Shown one piece after another: positions 16,017 to 24,090 of a stretch of DNA of 32,194 nucleotides. Source of the DNA: Deltaproteobacteria bacterium. Lineage in GTDB: Bacteria; UBA10199; DSSB01. The notes under the pieces were generated by a model. The model was not told the DNA's origin. It was given only the letters and a program-made list of their open reading frames with translations, and did not search any database. Within the stretch, counting starts at the first letter, position 1; each line of letters begins with the position of its first letter. The stretch spans positions 1 to 32,194 of the forward strand of contig JADYZQ010000299.1 in NCBI GenBank assembly GCA_020853015.1, written 5' to 3'. The position numbers and the translations under genes are program-made.

Positions 16017-18320
16017 ATGAACTGGGGAGACACGGCCGGGATCCGCATCGGATCGAGGCCTCGCCGGGACAAGCAGACTTATGCTTTCGACGACCCGCAA
16101 GGCGGCTGGGCGCGGCTGCGCGACTTGCCTTGGAGTCCCGCGCAGGCCCGCGAGCTGGAGGCGCTGGGGCGGGAGACCGATCCGGAAATCTTTTATCGCG
16201 ACTTGATGAATTTCGGGCGACGCCTGGAGGCGGCGCAGCCGGAGCTGGCGGCGGAATTATATTCGGCGGTCTTGCAAGAGACACCCGCTGTGGGGGCCGT
16301 TCCCCCTTTAACGGGGGACAAGCGCGAACGGACCCTCGCACAAGAGGGCCTCGATGCGATCCTCGGCCGCGGCGCCCTCGGCCCCCGCGCCGAAGTCCTG
16401 CTGCGGCGCCTGACGCGGGAGGCCCTCGAGCCCAGCACCCTCTTCGCCATGGGCGCGGCCGGGGCGGTCTATCGCATGACGCGCCTCACGACGCTGCGCG
16501 GCCTGCTGCAATTGCCGCCCGGTCTCCTGACGCGCGGCCCCGGCCTTAAGGGCGCGGCGGCGCTGGCGGGTTTCGCCCTGGAGGCGCCGGCCTTCGCGCT
16601 CGGCGCCAAGCTGGGCGGGGCGGCCTTGGGGCGGGGGCAGGATTGGCGCGGCGAGACCTTCGGCCGGGAGGTCGCGTCGAGTTATCTGGTCTTGGGGGGA
16701 TTAAAGTTGGCGGGATGGGGAGGCAGCGCCGCGAACCGTAGGTTTGTCGCCCCCGTAGGGGCCCTTCGCGAAGGGCCCCTACAGATGTTGTTCCAGCAGG
16801 GCGCCCTCTTGACCGGCATCCAACTCGGTCATGCCTTGGAAGAACGCCTCGGCCTGCGGCCGCGCCTCGACGGGGCGACGACGCTCGTCGATTCCCTCGC
16901 CCTCCTCTTGCAATTCCATGTCGCCGGCGCCCTCAGTCGTCCCCTCTTCGGAAAGTCCTTCGACGCCTGGCAACGGGGCCTCGACCTGCAGGCCGAGCTC
17001 TCCGGCCCTCCCGTCAAGTCCGCCTTAAGCCCGCGCCTCGCCTGGGCCCTGCCGCTCGAGCCCCAAGTACGCGCCCGCGAGTTGAACATCCTCATGGAGG
17101 GCGAGCAGGGCGGCCGGCCCTCGCCGCCCATCGTCCGCGGCCGCCGCGGCAGCGACCCGCCCCCCGACGAGGGCGTGATCGGTCGGGACGCGCAGCGCTG
17201 GGGCGCCGCGCAAGGGCGCGACGCGCAATCCATTCGCCTGGTCGCCCTCTTGGCCGCCCGGCTGCGCGTCGAGCTGTGGAACGCCCTCAACCTGCGCATC
17301 GAGGGTCAGGTCGCCGCGGCCATCGCGCGGCGGCGGGAGCTCTTGGTCCGCCTCCTGCCGGTCGACGGCTCTCTGGAAAACTACGCCCTGGAATTGCACC
17401 CGAGAAGCCGGCTGGGCCCGCAGAGCGATCCCAACGAGGTGCGCTTCCGGTTGAATACCGCCGACGGCTCGCTGCGACTCCAGGACTACCTGCCCAACGC
17501 GGTCTGGGAGCTGCGCCGCCAGCAGGCTGGCCTCCCGCCGGTCGCCGGCTTCCTCCCCTTTTACCGATCAATCCAAGGCTTCGCGAGCGAGGGCCTAAGG
17601 GCCGAGCCCCTGCTCGACACCCTGCCCCCCGCCGCCAAGGAATACGTCTTGCTGGAGCCGACCCGCGAGCTGCGGCCACCCGGTCCCCTCCCCGCCGAGC
17701 CTGCCCCCGTCAACCAAGCGCCGGCCGAGCCCAACAAGTCGACGATCACCGGTCCCACCCTCCTGGTCGCCTATTTTCCCCGGATCATGGCGGGGGCCCG
17801 AGAGAGCGTCGACCGCTACTTGGACGAGATGATGATCCGGGGGGAAAAGGAGCGCAAACGCCTCCACGGCCTCACCCAGCACATCCTACTCACCCTCCAC
17901 CAGAGGGAGGTCGAAGACCCGGAGATCGGGAGCGTCAGCAACCTGCAGATTTGGATTCGCCCCTCCCCCCAAGGACAGGGGAGGCGGAGCGTCGAGGTCC
18001 TAAGCCCGATGGAGGCCCTATTGAAAAACCAAGAACAGCCCTATGGGCCGGAGGACATTTTATTGATTCTGAGCCGAAATCCGGGCTATTTGGGCACAGA
18101 AGTACCCACCCTGGAACATCAATACCTCCGCCACAACCGAAAGAACCCCCGCATCCCCGCCGGCGAGGATCTGGAGTTTCAGCGCGACCTTGGCCTGGGC
18201 GACCAGCTGCGCTTTCGGATGACGGTCCACGACCTGAGCCTGAGGCCCCCCGACCTCGCCAGCTGGCAGCGCTGGATGGAAGCGCACGTCCGCGGGGCCA
18301 AACCCCCCGACCTGCCTTAG
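16017..18320 (+). CDS. Family 1 large protein, copy 3 (unknown function)
   Basis: This is the shortest copy at 767 residues. It shares the N-terminal block with copies 1 and 2: RETDPEIF, AELYSAV, LDAILGRG, AMGAAGAVYRMTRLTTLRGL, and a region near 260-315 with LLQFHVAGALSRPLFG. It lacks the putative membrane hairpin and the clear FHA domain of copy 2. Residues of about 355-430 are charged and arginine-rich. The rest mixes helical and beta segments, with an apparent C-terminal beta domain (IPAGEDLEFQRDLGLGDQLRFRM). Two palindromic elements lie in its coding sequence: one at the linker shared with its paralogues, and a perfect 28-bp palindrome at 16755-16782 coding for VGALREGPLQ. The start at 16017 is the first usable ATG that covers the region aligned with copy 2. 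Function unknown. Confidence 0.8.
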   Translation: MNWGDTAGIRIGSRPRRDKQTYAFDDPQGGWARLRDLPWSPAQARELEALGRETDPEIFYRDLMNFGRRLEAAQPELAAELYSAVLQETPAVGAVPPLTGDKRERTLAQEGLDAILGRGALGPRAEVLLRRLTREALEPSTLFAMGAAGAVYRMTRLTTLRGLLQLPPGLLTRGPGLKGAAALAGFALEAPAFALGAKLGGAALGRGQDWRGETFGREVASSYLVLGGLKLAGWGGSAANRRFVAPVGALREGPLQMLFQQGALLTGIQLGHALEERLGLRPRLDGATTLVDSLALLLQFHVAGALSRPLFGKSFDAWQRGLDLQAELSGPPVKSALSPRLAWALPLEPQVRARELNILMEGEQGGRPSPPIVRGRRGSDPPPDEGVIGRDAQRWGAAQGRDAQSIRLVALLAARLRVELWNALNLRIEGQVAAAIARRRELLVRLLPVDGSLENYALELHPRSRLGPQSDPNEVRFRLNTADGSLRLQDYLPNAVWELRRQQAGLPPVAGFLPFYRSIQGFASEGLRAEPLLDTLPPAAKEYVLLEPTRELRPPGPLPAEPAPVNQAPAEPNKSTITGPTLLVAYFPRIMAGARESVDRYLDEMMIRGEKERKRLHGLTQHILLTLHQREVEDPEIGSVSNLQIWIRPSPQGQGRRSVEVLSPMEALLKNQEQPYGPEDILLILSRNPGYLGTEVPTLEHQYLRHNRKNPRIPAGEDLEFQRDLGLGDQLRFRMTVHDLSLRPPDLASWQRWMEAHVRGAKPPDLP
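16292..16335. repeat. Nested palindromic element in the copy 3 linker
   Basis: The outer arms GGGGGCCGTTC (16292-16302) and GAACGGACCC (16326-16335) pair with one mismatch. Inside them, TCCCCC (16301-16306) pairs with GGGGGA (16313-16318) around TTTAAC. The element occupies the same linker as those in copies 1 and 2 and is translated in frame. The inner hairpin looks like a second repeat type lodged within the first. Confidence 0.5.
16755..16782. repeat. Perfect 28-bp palindrome in copy 3 coding sequence
   Basis: The 14-bp arm GTAGGGGCCCTTCG (16755-16768) is followed immediately by its exact reverse complement (16769-16782). It codes for part of a loop that differs in sequence from the matching region of copies 1 and 2. 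Its first seven bases, GTAGGGG, match the arm ends of the element at 8995-9103. Perfect symmetry in a coding region suggests a recent insertion or active maintenance. Confidence 0.85.
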
Positions 18321-18557
18321 TTAGTGGATCGGCGGTTTCCAATTGCCGCGGTGCGTGAAGGTAAAACCTTAGAATCCCTAGAGAATTTGGTTGTCTTCCG
18401 GGGCAACTTCCCCTAGGAAGCCCCGATAAATTAGGTAGGGAACCTGCCGGGGCACAGCGGTTAAAAGAGGGTAGCCGCCTAAAAATCATGAAATCATGAC
18501 GCATTTCGCATGGGGCACGCCATCGCGAAGGGCCATTGGGTCGAGAGGGGTCTCGGC
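18321..18557 (+). other. Structured intergenic leader before Family 2
   Basis: A 237-bp gap, less GC-rich than its neighbours. It can fold into three consecutive hairpins. The first is CTTCCGGGG (18395-18403) with CCCC and GGAAG (18410-18413, 18416-18420). The second is GCCCCG (18420-18425) with CGGGGC (18448-18453), enclosing AGGT/ACCT. The third is GCGG (18457-18460) with CCGC (18475-18478). A tandem octamer AAATCATG lies at 18483-18498. No T-run follows any hairpin, so I do not call a terminator. It probably carries the Family 2 promoter and an RNA leader, but it matches no riboswitch I know. Confidence 0.4.
18543..18550 (+). promoter_or_regulatory. Ribosome binding site deciding the Family 2 copy A start
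   Basis: GAGAGGGG lies seven bases before the ATG at 18558. This favours 18558 over the ATG at 18510. Copy C also begins MTP followed by the CxxCHG motif, in agreement. Confidence 0.65.
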
Positions 18558-21182
18558 ATGACGCCCCCTTGCGCCAACTGTCACGGGGCCCGCGGCACCG
18601 CCTCGCTCGACGAGACCCTGCCCGAGCCCCCCCCCTGTCCCACCGAGGGACGCTGGCCGGACTGGATCTCTGCGGTGGATCCCGAGCTCCCCCAACAAGA
18701 GTGGTGGGTGCGAAGCAATTTCGAGGCGGCGCGCGAGACGCCGCGGCCGCTGCGCCTCGACGTGGGGCGCGCCGAGTTCGCGGCGGAGATCCGGCTTCGC
18801 CCCGGCCTTCGGGAATTCGCGGGCTTTCCTTGGAGCGATTCGCCCTACCAGGCCCTAGGCGTGGAGATCTCCCCCGGGGCCGCCCTCACTTCCCGCCTCG
18901 AGGTCCGCGACAACGCCCTTCAGCTCGGCCTGAGAAATCTCCTCGCCATCGACGGCGTTTATCTGGACGGCCCCCTCGGCCTCAATTTCTGGCCCGAACG
19001 GGTCAGCGTCGGCGATTACGGCGAGCTGCACGCCATCGCCCGCACCGGTGCCGGCGCCTTGTTCTTACTCGACCCCTTCATGGTCCCGCGCCCGCCGCTG
19101 GGCCGCGACCTCCCCGCAGGGGATCAGTGGGAGGCCGTGGCCGAATGTCTGGCGCGAGCCCCCGACGCAGGCGCGGCGGATTGCTACCCAGCCGCGACCT
19201 ATCCCAACCACCGCGACAATCTGCGGATCGACTACTTGTTGACGCGATTTATTCCGGCGGAGCTCCTGGAGCCGAACGGACGCCTGCCGGCGCATTTCAA
19301 TTTGGAGACTCTGATCGCGCGCCTCCTCGACTGGCGCCGCGCCCGTTCCACCGGCGCCGTGCCCGCCGCGCCGGACCCGCGCGGGCCGCTCAGCCGGGCG
19401 CGGGCGATCCTGCAACCCCTCCAGGAATGGCTGGAACCGGGCAGCCGCATCGATTTAAACATCGCCCAGCTCAACGACCTCTTTCTCCCCGGCATCCTCG
19501 ACCTCGGCCCCTCGCGCGGCAGCTTCGAGGTCATCTATCGCGGGGGCCAAGCGGTGACAGCGGAGTCCCGCGACCTCGAGATCAACCTGGACCCCATCGA
19601 CTTCCCGGCGCGGCCGGGCCCGACGCGCCCGCCGATCCGCCTCGAGACGGCGACGCTGGTCGCGGCCGCCGCGAGCGCGGAGCTGGACGGGGTCGAGACG
19701 CCGCCGGGGCTGCGGGTCGAGTTTGACGCCGCGACCGGCCGCCTCTGGATGGAAGGCAATCTCGCGCTGAGCGCGCAGGCCGCCTTGCCCGCCTTGGGCG
19801 CGGTGGAGCTCGACGGCCAGCTGTTGTTTCGCAGCACCTGGCAGTTGACCGAGACCGGCTTGGAGCCCCTGCCCGAATCGACCTCTTTAGAATTTCGAAA
19901 CGGCGAGCTGTGGGAGGCGGGCGGACGGCGTCCCCTCCTGACCGAATTCTCCCTGACGCTGAGCGACCGTCCGGAGTCCCCGCCGGGCTTGGAGGCCTTC
20001 CTGCGGGGCCCCTCGGCCGAACCCCGGGCGCGCCTCTCGCTCTCCGGCTGGGCGAGCCGCACCCGCCGCGTGGAGCTCGGCGCCGCCGTCCCGCTCCCGC
20101 TGCGTCCCGAGGCGGCGCGCTACGACTTCGAGGGCCTGTTGGAAAATCTCTCGGCCGAGATCCTGTTTCAACTCAACGGCTCGCACTCTTATGCGGCCGA
20201 GGTCGCCCTGCGCAGCGCCGAGTCGGAACGCGGCCGCAGCCTCAGCCTCGATTTCGACCTGAGGGAGGGCGAAAACGGCGCGCCCGCCCGCCGCCCCCTG
20301 GTGCGCGAGGGGCATCTGGAGCTGCGCTCAGAGCGCGAGTACGAGGGCCACGACCATTACTTCGCCGAGTTCCGCGCGGCGGCGATCGACCGCGGCCCGG
20401 TGGTCCTGCGCGGCGTCGAAGGGGAGCTGGCCGTCGACCGCTTGGAATTTCAGGACGGCGTCAGCCAGATCCGCGTCCCCCGGCTGCGCCTCGGCCTCAA
20501 CCCGCACGGCGCCCCCGGCGGTCTCCTGCGCGGCCCCGTCACCCTGCTTTTGGAGCCCGGCGCGGAGGGCGCCTTGAACATCCTGTGGCACGGCCCGGAG
20601 CGCCGCCTGGACGTCACCGGCCTCGACCTGCGCTTCCGGGCGGCGGGGCTGCGCGTCCTGCCGCGCGGCCTGCTCGACCTGCTGAACCCCTCCGTCGCGG
20701 GCATCGGGCTGGACGGGCACTTCGAGGGCGGCTTCACCGCCGAGTTTCCGGAGGATCGCCACCGCTGGCGCGCCCGCGGCGACCTGCGGCTGCGCGGCGA
20801 CCGCGACGGCGACATCTACCTGATGGACGCCGCGGGCCGGCGGGTCGGCCTCCCGCTGGTGCGCGACACCCGTTGGCGCTGGCGCCGGGTCGACCGCATC
20901 GATTGGCGGCGCCGCTACGCCCTGGGGGATTTTCACTTGGACACCCTGCTCAACTTCGCCGAGCTCTTGCCGCGGGGGACGGCCCGCCCCGAGACCGGGG
21001 CCGAGGCCTACGGGGCCCGCGGCCAGCGCCTGTTTTCCTATGAGGTCAACGGGGTGATGCCCTACGACAACCAGCCCTGGGACCTCGAGGGCTTCCGCAA
21101 CCGCATCGTCGACTACTTGCTCGCCCTCTGCCGGCAGAACGCGGAGTGCCGCGCCGGCATGGCAGGAGGACGCCGCCCATGA
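18558..21182 (+). CDS. Family 2 beta-rich protein, copy A (unknown function)
   Basis: An 874-residue protein of no named family. It opens MTPPCANCHG, a CxxCHG motif at residues 5-10, without a signal peptide. After a short tryptophan-containing helix (EWWVRSNFEAAR) the protein becomes long runs of alternating hydrophobic and polar residues, typical of beta-strands. It shares with copy C the motif DLFLPGxLDLGPSR (near 305-320), RLRGDRDGDIYL (near 745), RDTRWRW, YALGDFHL, and the C-terminal MPYDNQPW (834) followed by GFRNRIVDYL and a CRQ-x3-C cysteine pair. The repetitive strand pattern recalls AsmA/TamB-like beta-groove proteins, which is inference only. Its stop overlaps the start of copy B by four bases (ATGA). 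Confidence 0.82.
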   Translation: MTPPCANCHGARGTASLDETLPEPPPCPTEGRWPDWISAVDPELPQQEWWVRSNFEAARETPRPLRLDVGRAEFAAEIRLRPGLREFAGFPWSDSPYQALGVEISPGAALTSRLEVRDNALQLGLRNLLAIDGVYLDGPLGLNFWPERVSVGDYGELHAIARTGAGALFLLDPFMVPRPPLGRDLPAGDQWEAVAECLARAPDAGAADCYPAATYPNHRDNLRIDYLLTRFIPAELLEPNGRLPAHFNLETLIARLLDWRRARSTGAVPAAPDPRGPLSRARAILQPLQEWLEPGSRIDLNIAQLNDLFLPGILDLGPSRGSFEVIYRGGQAVTAESRDLEINLDPIDFPARPGPTRPPIRLETATLVAAAASAELDGVETPPGLRVEFDAATGRLWMEGNLALSAQAALPALGAVELDGQLLFRSTWQLTETGLEPLPESTSLEFRNGELWEAGGRRPLLTEFSLTLSDRPESPPGLEAFLRGPSAEPRARLSLSGWASRTRRVELGAAVPLPLRPEAARYDFEGLLENLSAEILFQLNGSHSYAAEVALRSAESERGRSLSLDFDLREGENGAPARRPLVREGHLELRSEREYEGHDHYFAEFRAAAIDRGPVVLRGVEGELAVDRLEFQDGVSQIRVPRLRLGLNPHGAPGGLLRGPVTLLLEPGAEGALNILWHGPERRLDVTGLDLRFRAAGLRVLPRGLLDLLNPSVAGIGLDGHFEGGFTAEFPEDRHRWRARGDLRLRGDRDGDIYLMDAAGRRVGLPLVRDTRWRWRRVDRIDWRRRYALGDFHLDTLLNFAELLPRGTARPETGAEAYGARGQRLFSYEVNGVMPYDNQPWDLEGFRNRIVDYLLALCRQNAECRAGMAGGRRP
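21164..21170 (+). promoter_or_regulatory. Ribosome binding site deciding the copy B start
   Basis: AGGAGGA, eight bases before the ATG at 21179, fixes the start and gives an ATGA overlap with copy A. The longer reading from 21146 would begin before this site. Confidence 0.75.
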
Positions 21183-24070
21183 CCCCGCCGATCACGATCG
21201 ATCTTTCGCCCGGCCGCCTCGAATGCGGCGGCTGCGACGAGGCCTGGACCCCGCCGCGCGCCGAAGTCCGGACCGAACCTCCGACCTGCCGCTCCGCGCC
21301 GGTCGCGGCACCGCCGCTCATCCTGTTGACGCCGCCGAGCTTCCGGCTCCCGCCGCTCTTCTCGCGGCCCGTCTCGGAGATCCTGCGCCCCAATCCCTTC
21401 CGGCTCGACACCTCCCTGCTGCGGGCGGGAGAAGCGCGCGAGGCGACGCCCCCGCGGCGGCTGAGCCTGGTGGACTTCCTCCCCGCGATCGCCTCCCTGG
21501 CCGACCACATCCAGGCCTTGGATCTGGACTTCTTCAACGTCTCGGTGAACGGGGGCAGCAATCTCGAGCGCTATTCCGAATACACCCCGCGCGGGGAGCG
21601 CCCCGCCGCGCCCAACCTGGTGGTGCGCAGCAACACGCGGGCGCGGATCCACGGCGAGGTGCGGCCGATCCGCGGCACCGACGAGAGCCTCATCACCCGG
21701 ATGTCGATCGACTTCGAGCCCAACGTCTGGAACGTCGTCGCCTTAAACAACCTCGAGATCGACGGCTTCTCGATCGTCGACCCGCCGACCATCCGCTACG
21801 ACCGGCGTTTCTTGAGCCGCAGCTCGGTCGACGAGATCGTCGACCGCGGCGACTTCAGCTACGAGAACCCCTTGGGCGGCAGCGGCCCGCTGACCACGCC
21901 CTTTGAAAGCGAGGCGGCCCCGCCGCCGCACCGCGATTGGATGTTCCGCTTCTCGCCGGTGCAGAGCACGGCCTTGGCCGCGCTCCAGGAGGGCGTCGCC
22001 AACGGCGACACCCTGCTGCGCTTCGGTTACGGGGCGCTGATGCTCTGGGCCTTCTTCCCGACGCTCGGGCTGACGGATGAGAGCCATTTCAGCCGGCTCG
22101 GCATCCGCTACAACACCTTCCCGCGCCGCTTGGGCGACGTCGTGCGCATCTTCAGCCCCCTCTTCGACCCCGAGCGGAATTTTGCCCTGCGGGAGGCCGC
22201 TCCCTTCATCAATCCCAACACCGAGATGATCGTCATACAGGAGGAGCTGGATTGGATGAACGCGGAGCGCGCCCGGCAGACGCCGCCGCTCCCGCCGCTG
22301 CGCGGCCTGCGCCAGGCCATCCCCCGCGACCGGGCCGAGGTGGTCCGCTTCAACGAGCACCGCCGTGGGCTTAACGCGACCCGCGTCGCGGCCGGGCTCG
22401 CCGAGCTGCCGATGATCAGCGCCAGCCGCGGGCCGGTCTTGGATTGGTTCTCGACCGCCTTGGCACGGGACCCCGCGCGGCTGGCCGCGATCCCGGACGG
22501 CGAGCTGCCCCACGTCGACTTTCGCGGGCGGCTGCGCGCCGGCACGATCCCGCTGCCGATCGGGGAGCTGAACCTCGCTGCGGGGACGGAATTGCGTGGC
22601 CGCTATTTTCTAGAACGGGTCGCCCACCCCGGGCCCGGCGAATCGACGGTGCGCCTCGCCCTGGACCTGACGATCGAGCCCCTCGAGCTGGGCCGCATGG
22701 CCTTCCGCGAGCGCGGGATCGCGCTGGGCGCCGACTCGCTGCACGCCAATCGGGGGGTGATCGAGCTGCGCTTCCCGGTCATGGTGGACGCCGCCTCCCC
22801 GGCGCCGCCCTTCGGCATGAACATCCGCTTCGAGGGCCTGCGCGCGCAGCAGCTGGACCTCGACGCCGAGGAGGCCGGCCTGCACGCGGTGCTGCCTTCC
22901 GCACGGATCGCCGACCTCTCCTTCACCCGAGCGCCCGGCGGCCGCGACTGGAGCCTGGAGCTGCATTCGCTGAGCGGCGACGACATCCGCGTCGAGCACC
23001 CCGCCCTCAACCTCACGCTCGGCCACCTGGACATCCCCGAGCTGACCGTGCGCCGCGGCTATTCGGCCACCGGCGAGCCGGGCCCCCTCGTGATCCGCGG
23101 CCCGGGCTTAAGCATCGAGGGCATCCACACCGACGGACGCATCCCGATCCGCGACGGCTCTTTTCACCTGAGCGACGGCGAGATGTCGATGAACCAGGGC
23201 GCCATCACCTTTGAAGGGAACGTCGACCTGCGCGCCTCCCTGCCCAACGGCTTCAGCGAGGGACCGACCGTGTTCGGCAACTTCACGATCTCGCCCGACA
23301 TCCGCGATCTCCACGTCGACGGCCGCGCCCACTTCGAGTTTTTCCGCAACGGCTGGTCGCTGCGCCGCGCCGAGGGGGCGGCGCCGTTGAACATCGGCTT
23401 CCGCATCGCCGAGTCCTGGCTCACGCACTGCCCCGGCAGCCTGCCGGGCTTCCTCGAGTCCTTGCCCGCCGCCTCCGTCATCCAGACGCGGGTGCAGCTC
23501 GCCGAGGCCCAGGTGTCGGTCGAGGACCTCCAATCGGTGGAATACCGCCAGTTGGAGAGCGAGGCAGGGCCCCGCGGCCAGGTCCGCGAGCTGCATTCCG
23601 GCCCCATCACGGTCCACCACGTCCGCGGCGGGGGCAGCATCTGGGTGGGGCTGCCGATCTGGGGCTTCGTCCGCGGCCTCTTCCCCGACCTGGGGGGACG
23701 CGCGACGCGTCGCGAGCGGCGCCCCGACATGGGCCCGCTGGTCGCCCACCTGCCCGAGACGGTGCGCGCCCTGCTGGGCGACGGGGACTTCTTCCGCATC
23801 GGCGGGGTCGCCATCAGCCGCGAGGACTCCGGCGATTGGCGCACCCAGTTCGACGACCTGATCTTGAACATCCACGAGACCGACGGCCGCGGCCAATTCG
23901 GCGGCATCCGCGTGCCGCGCTTCGTGATGGAGGGCCGCGCGGGCGCCGACGGACGGCGCCGCACCACCTTCGAACTGGACCCGAACTACTGGGCCAACAT
24001 CTATCTCAACGACCCGGACCGCGGCGGCTCCTTCCGCTTCGTGCGCTGGCCGGTGCGGACGGGACGCTGA
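21179..24070 (+). CDS. Family 2 beta-rich protein, copy B (unknown function)
   Basis: A 963-residue protein. The N-terminal cysteine pair is C16-x-x-C19 followed by aspartate, so the histidine of copies A and C is missing. After a proline-rich segment it has the family's strand-rich N-terminal module (SNTRARIHGEV, LNNLEIDGF). Residues of about 260-300 include a hydrophobic patch (ALMLWAFFPTLGL). From about 440 on come repeated amphipathic strands with glycine and aspartate turns, such as IRFEGLRAQQLDLDAEEAGL and GAITFEGNVDLRA, the pattern most like AsmA or TamB-type proteins. The C-terminus differs from A and C: it lacks MPYDNQPW and ends on strands (FRFVRWPV). It is coupled to copy A by a 4-base overlap and precedes copy C by 20 bp. 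Confidence 0.82.
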   Translation: MTPPITIDLSPGRLECGGCDEAWTPPRAEVRTEPPTCRSAPVAAPPLILLTPPSFRLPPLFSRPVSEILRPNPFRLDTSLLRAGEAREATPPRRLSLVDFLPAIASLADHIQALDLDFFNVSVNGGSNLERYSEYTPRGERPAAPNLVVRSNTRARIHGEVRPIRGTDESLITRMSIDFEPNVWNVVALNNLEIDGFSIVDPPTIRYDRRFLSRSSVDEIVDRGDFSYENPLGGSGPLTTPFESEAAPPPHRDWMFRFSPVQSTALAALQEGVANGDTLLRFGYGALMLWAFFPTLGLTDESHFSRLGIRYNTFPRRLGDVVRIFSPLFDPERNFALREAAPFINPNTEMIVIQEELDWMNAERARQTPPLPPLRGLRQAIPRDRAEVVRFNEHRRGLNATRVAAGLAELPMISASRGPVLDWFSTALARDPARLAAIPDGELPHVDFRGRLRAGTIPLPIGELNLAAGTELRGRYFLERVAHPGPGESTVRLALDLTIEPLELGRMAFRERGIALGADSLHANRGVIELRFPVMVDAASPAPPFGMNIRFEGLRAQQLDLDAEEAGLHAVLPSARIADLSFTRAPGGRDWSLELHSLSGDDIRVEHPALNLTLGHLDIPELTVRRGYSATGEPGPLVIRGPGLSIEGIHTDGRIPIRDGSFHLSDGEMSMNQGAITFEGNVDLRASLPNGFSEGPTVFGNFTISPDIRDLHVDGRAHFEFFRNGWSLRRAEGAAPLNIGFRIAESWLTHCPGSLPGFLESLPAASVIQTRVQLAEAQVSVEDLQSVEYRQLESEAGPRGQVRELHSGPITVHHVRGGGSIWVGLPIWGFVRGLFPDLGGRATRRERRPDMGPLVAHLPETVRALLGDGDFFRIGGVAISREDSGDWRTQFDDLILNIHETDGRGQFGGIRVPRFVMEGRAGADGRRRTTFELDPNYWANIYLNDPDRGGSFRFVRWPVRTGR

Positions 24071-24078
24071 GAAATCGC

Positions 24079-24083
24079 GAGGA
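24079..24083 (+). promoter_or_regulatory. Ribosome binding site of Family 2 copy C
   Basis: GAGGA lies seven bases before the ATG at 24091. A second GAGGA directly abuts the ATG and is too close to act. Confidence 0.55.
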
Positions 24084-24090
24084 CTGAGGA

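Noticed and set aside
14736-16100. 454-residue minus-strand frame opposite Family 1 copy 2
   Set aside because: Composition is that of an antisense shadow (D, G, A, R, H, L-rich), without motifs or a ribosome binding site.
18321-18557. Assigning a known riboswitch class to the leader
   Set aside because: The stems do not match the cores I know for cyclic-di-GMP, cobalamin, FMN, TPP or GEMM-type motifs.
18558-18587. Calling Family 2 proteins c-type cytochromes
   Set aside because: There is only one CxxCH motif, no signal peptide, no distal methionine context, and copy B lacks the histidine.
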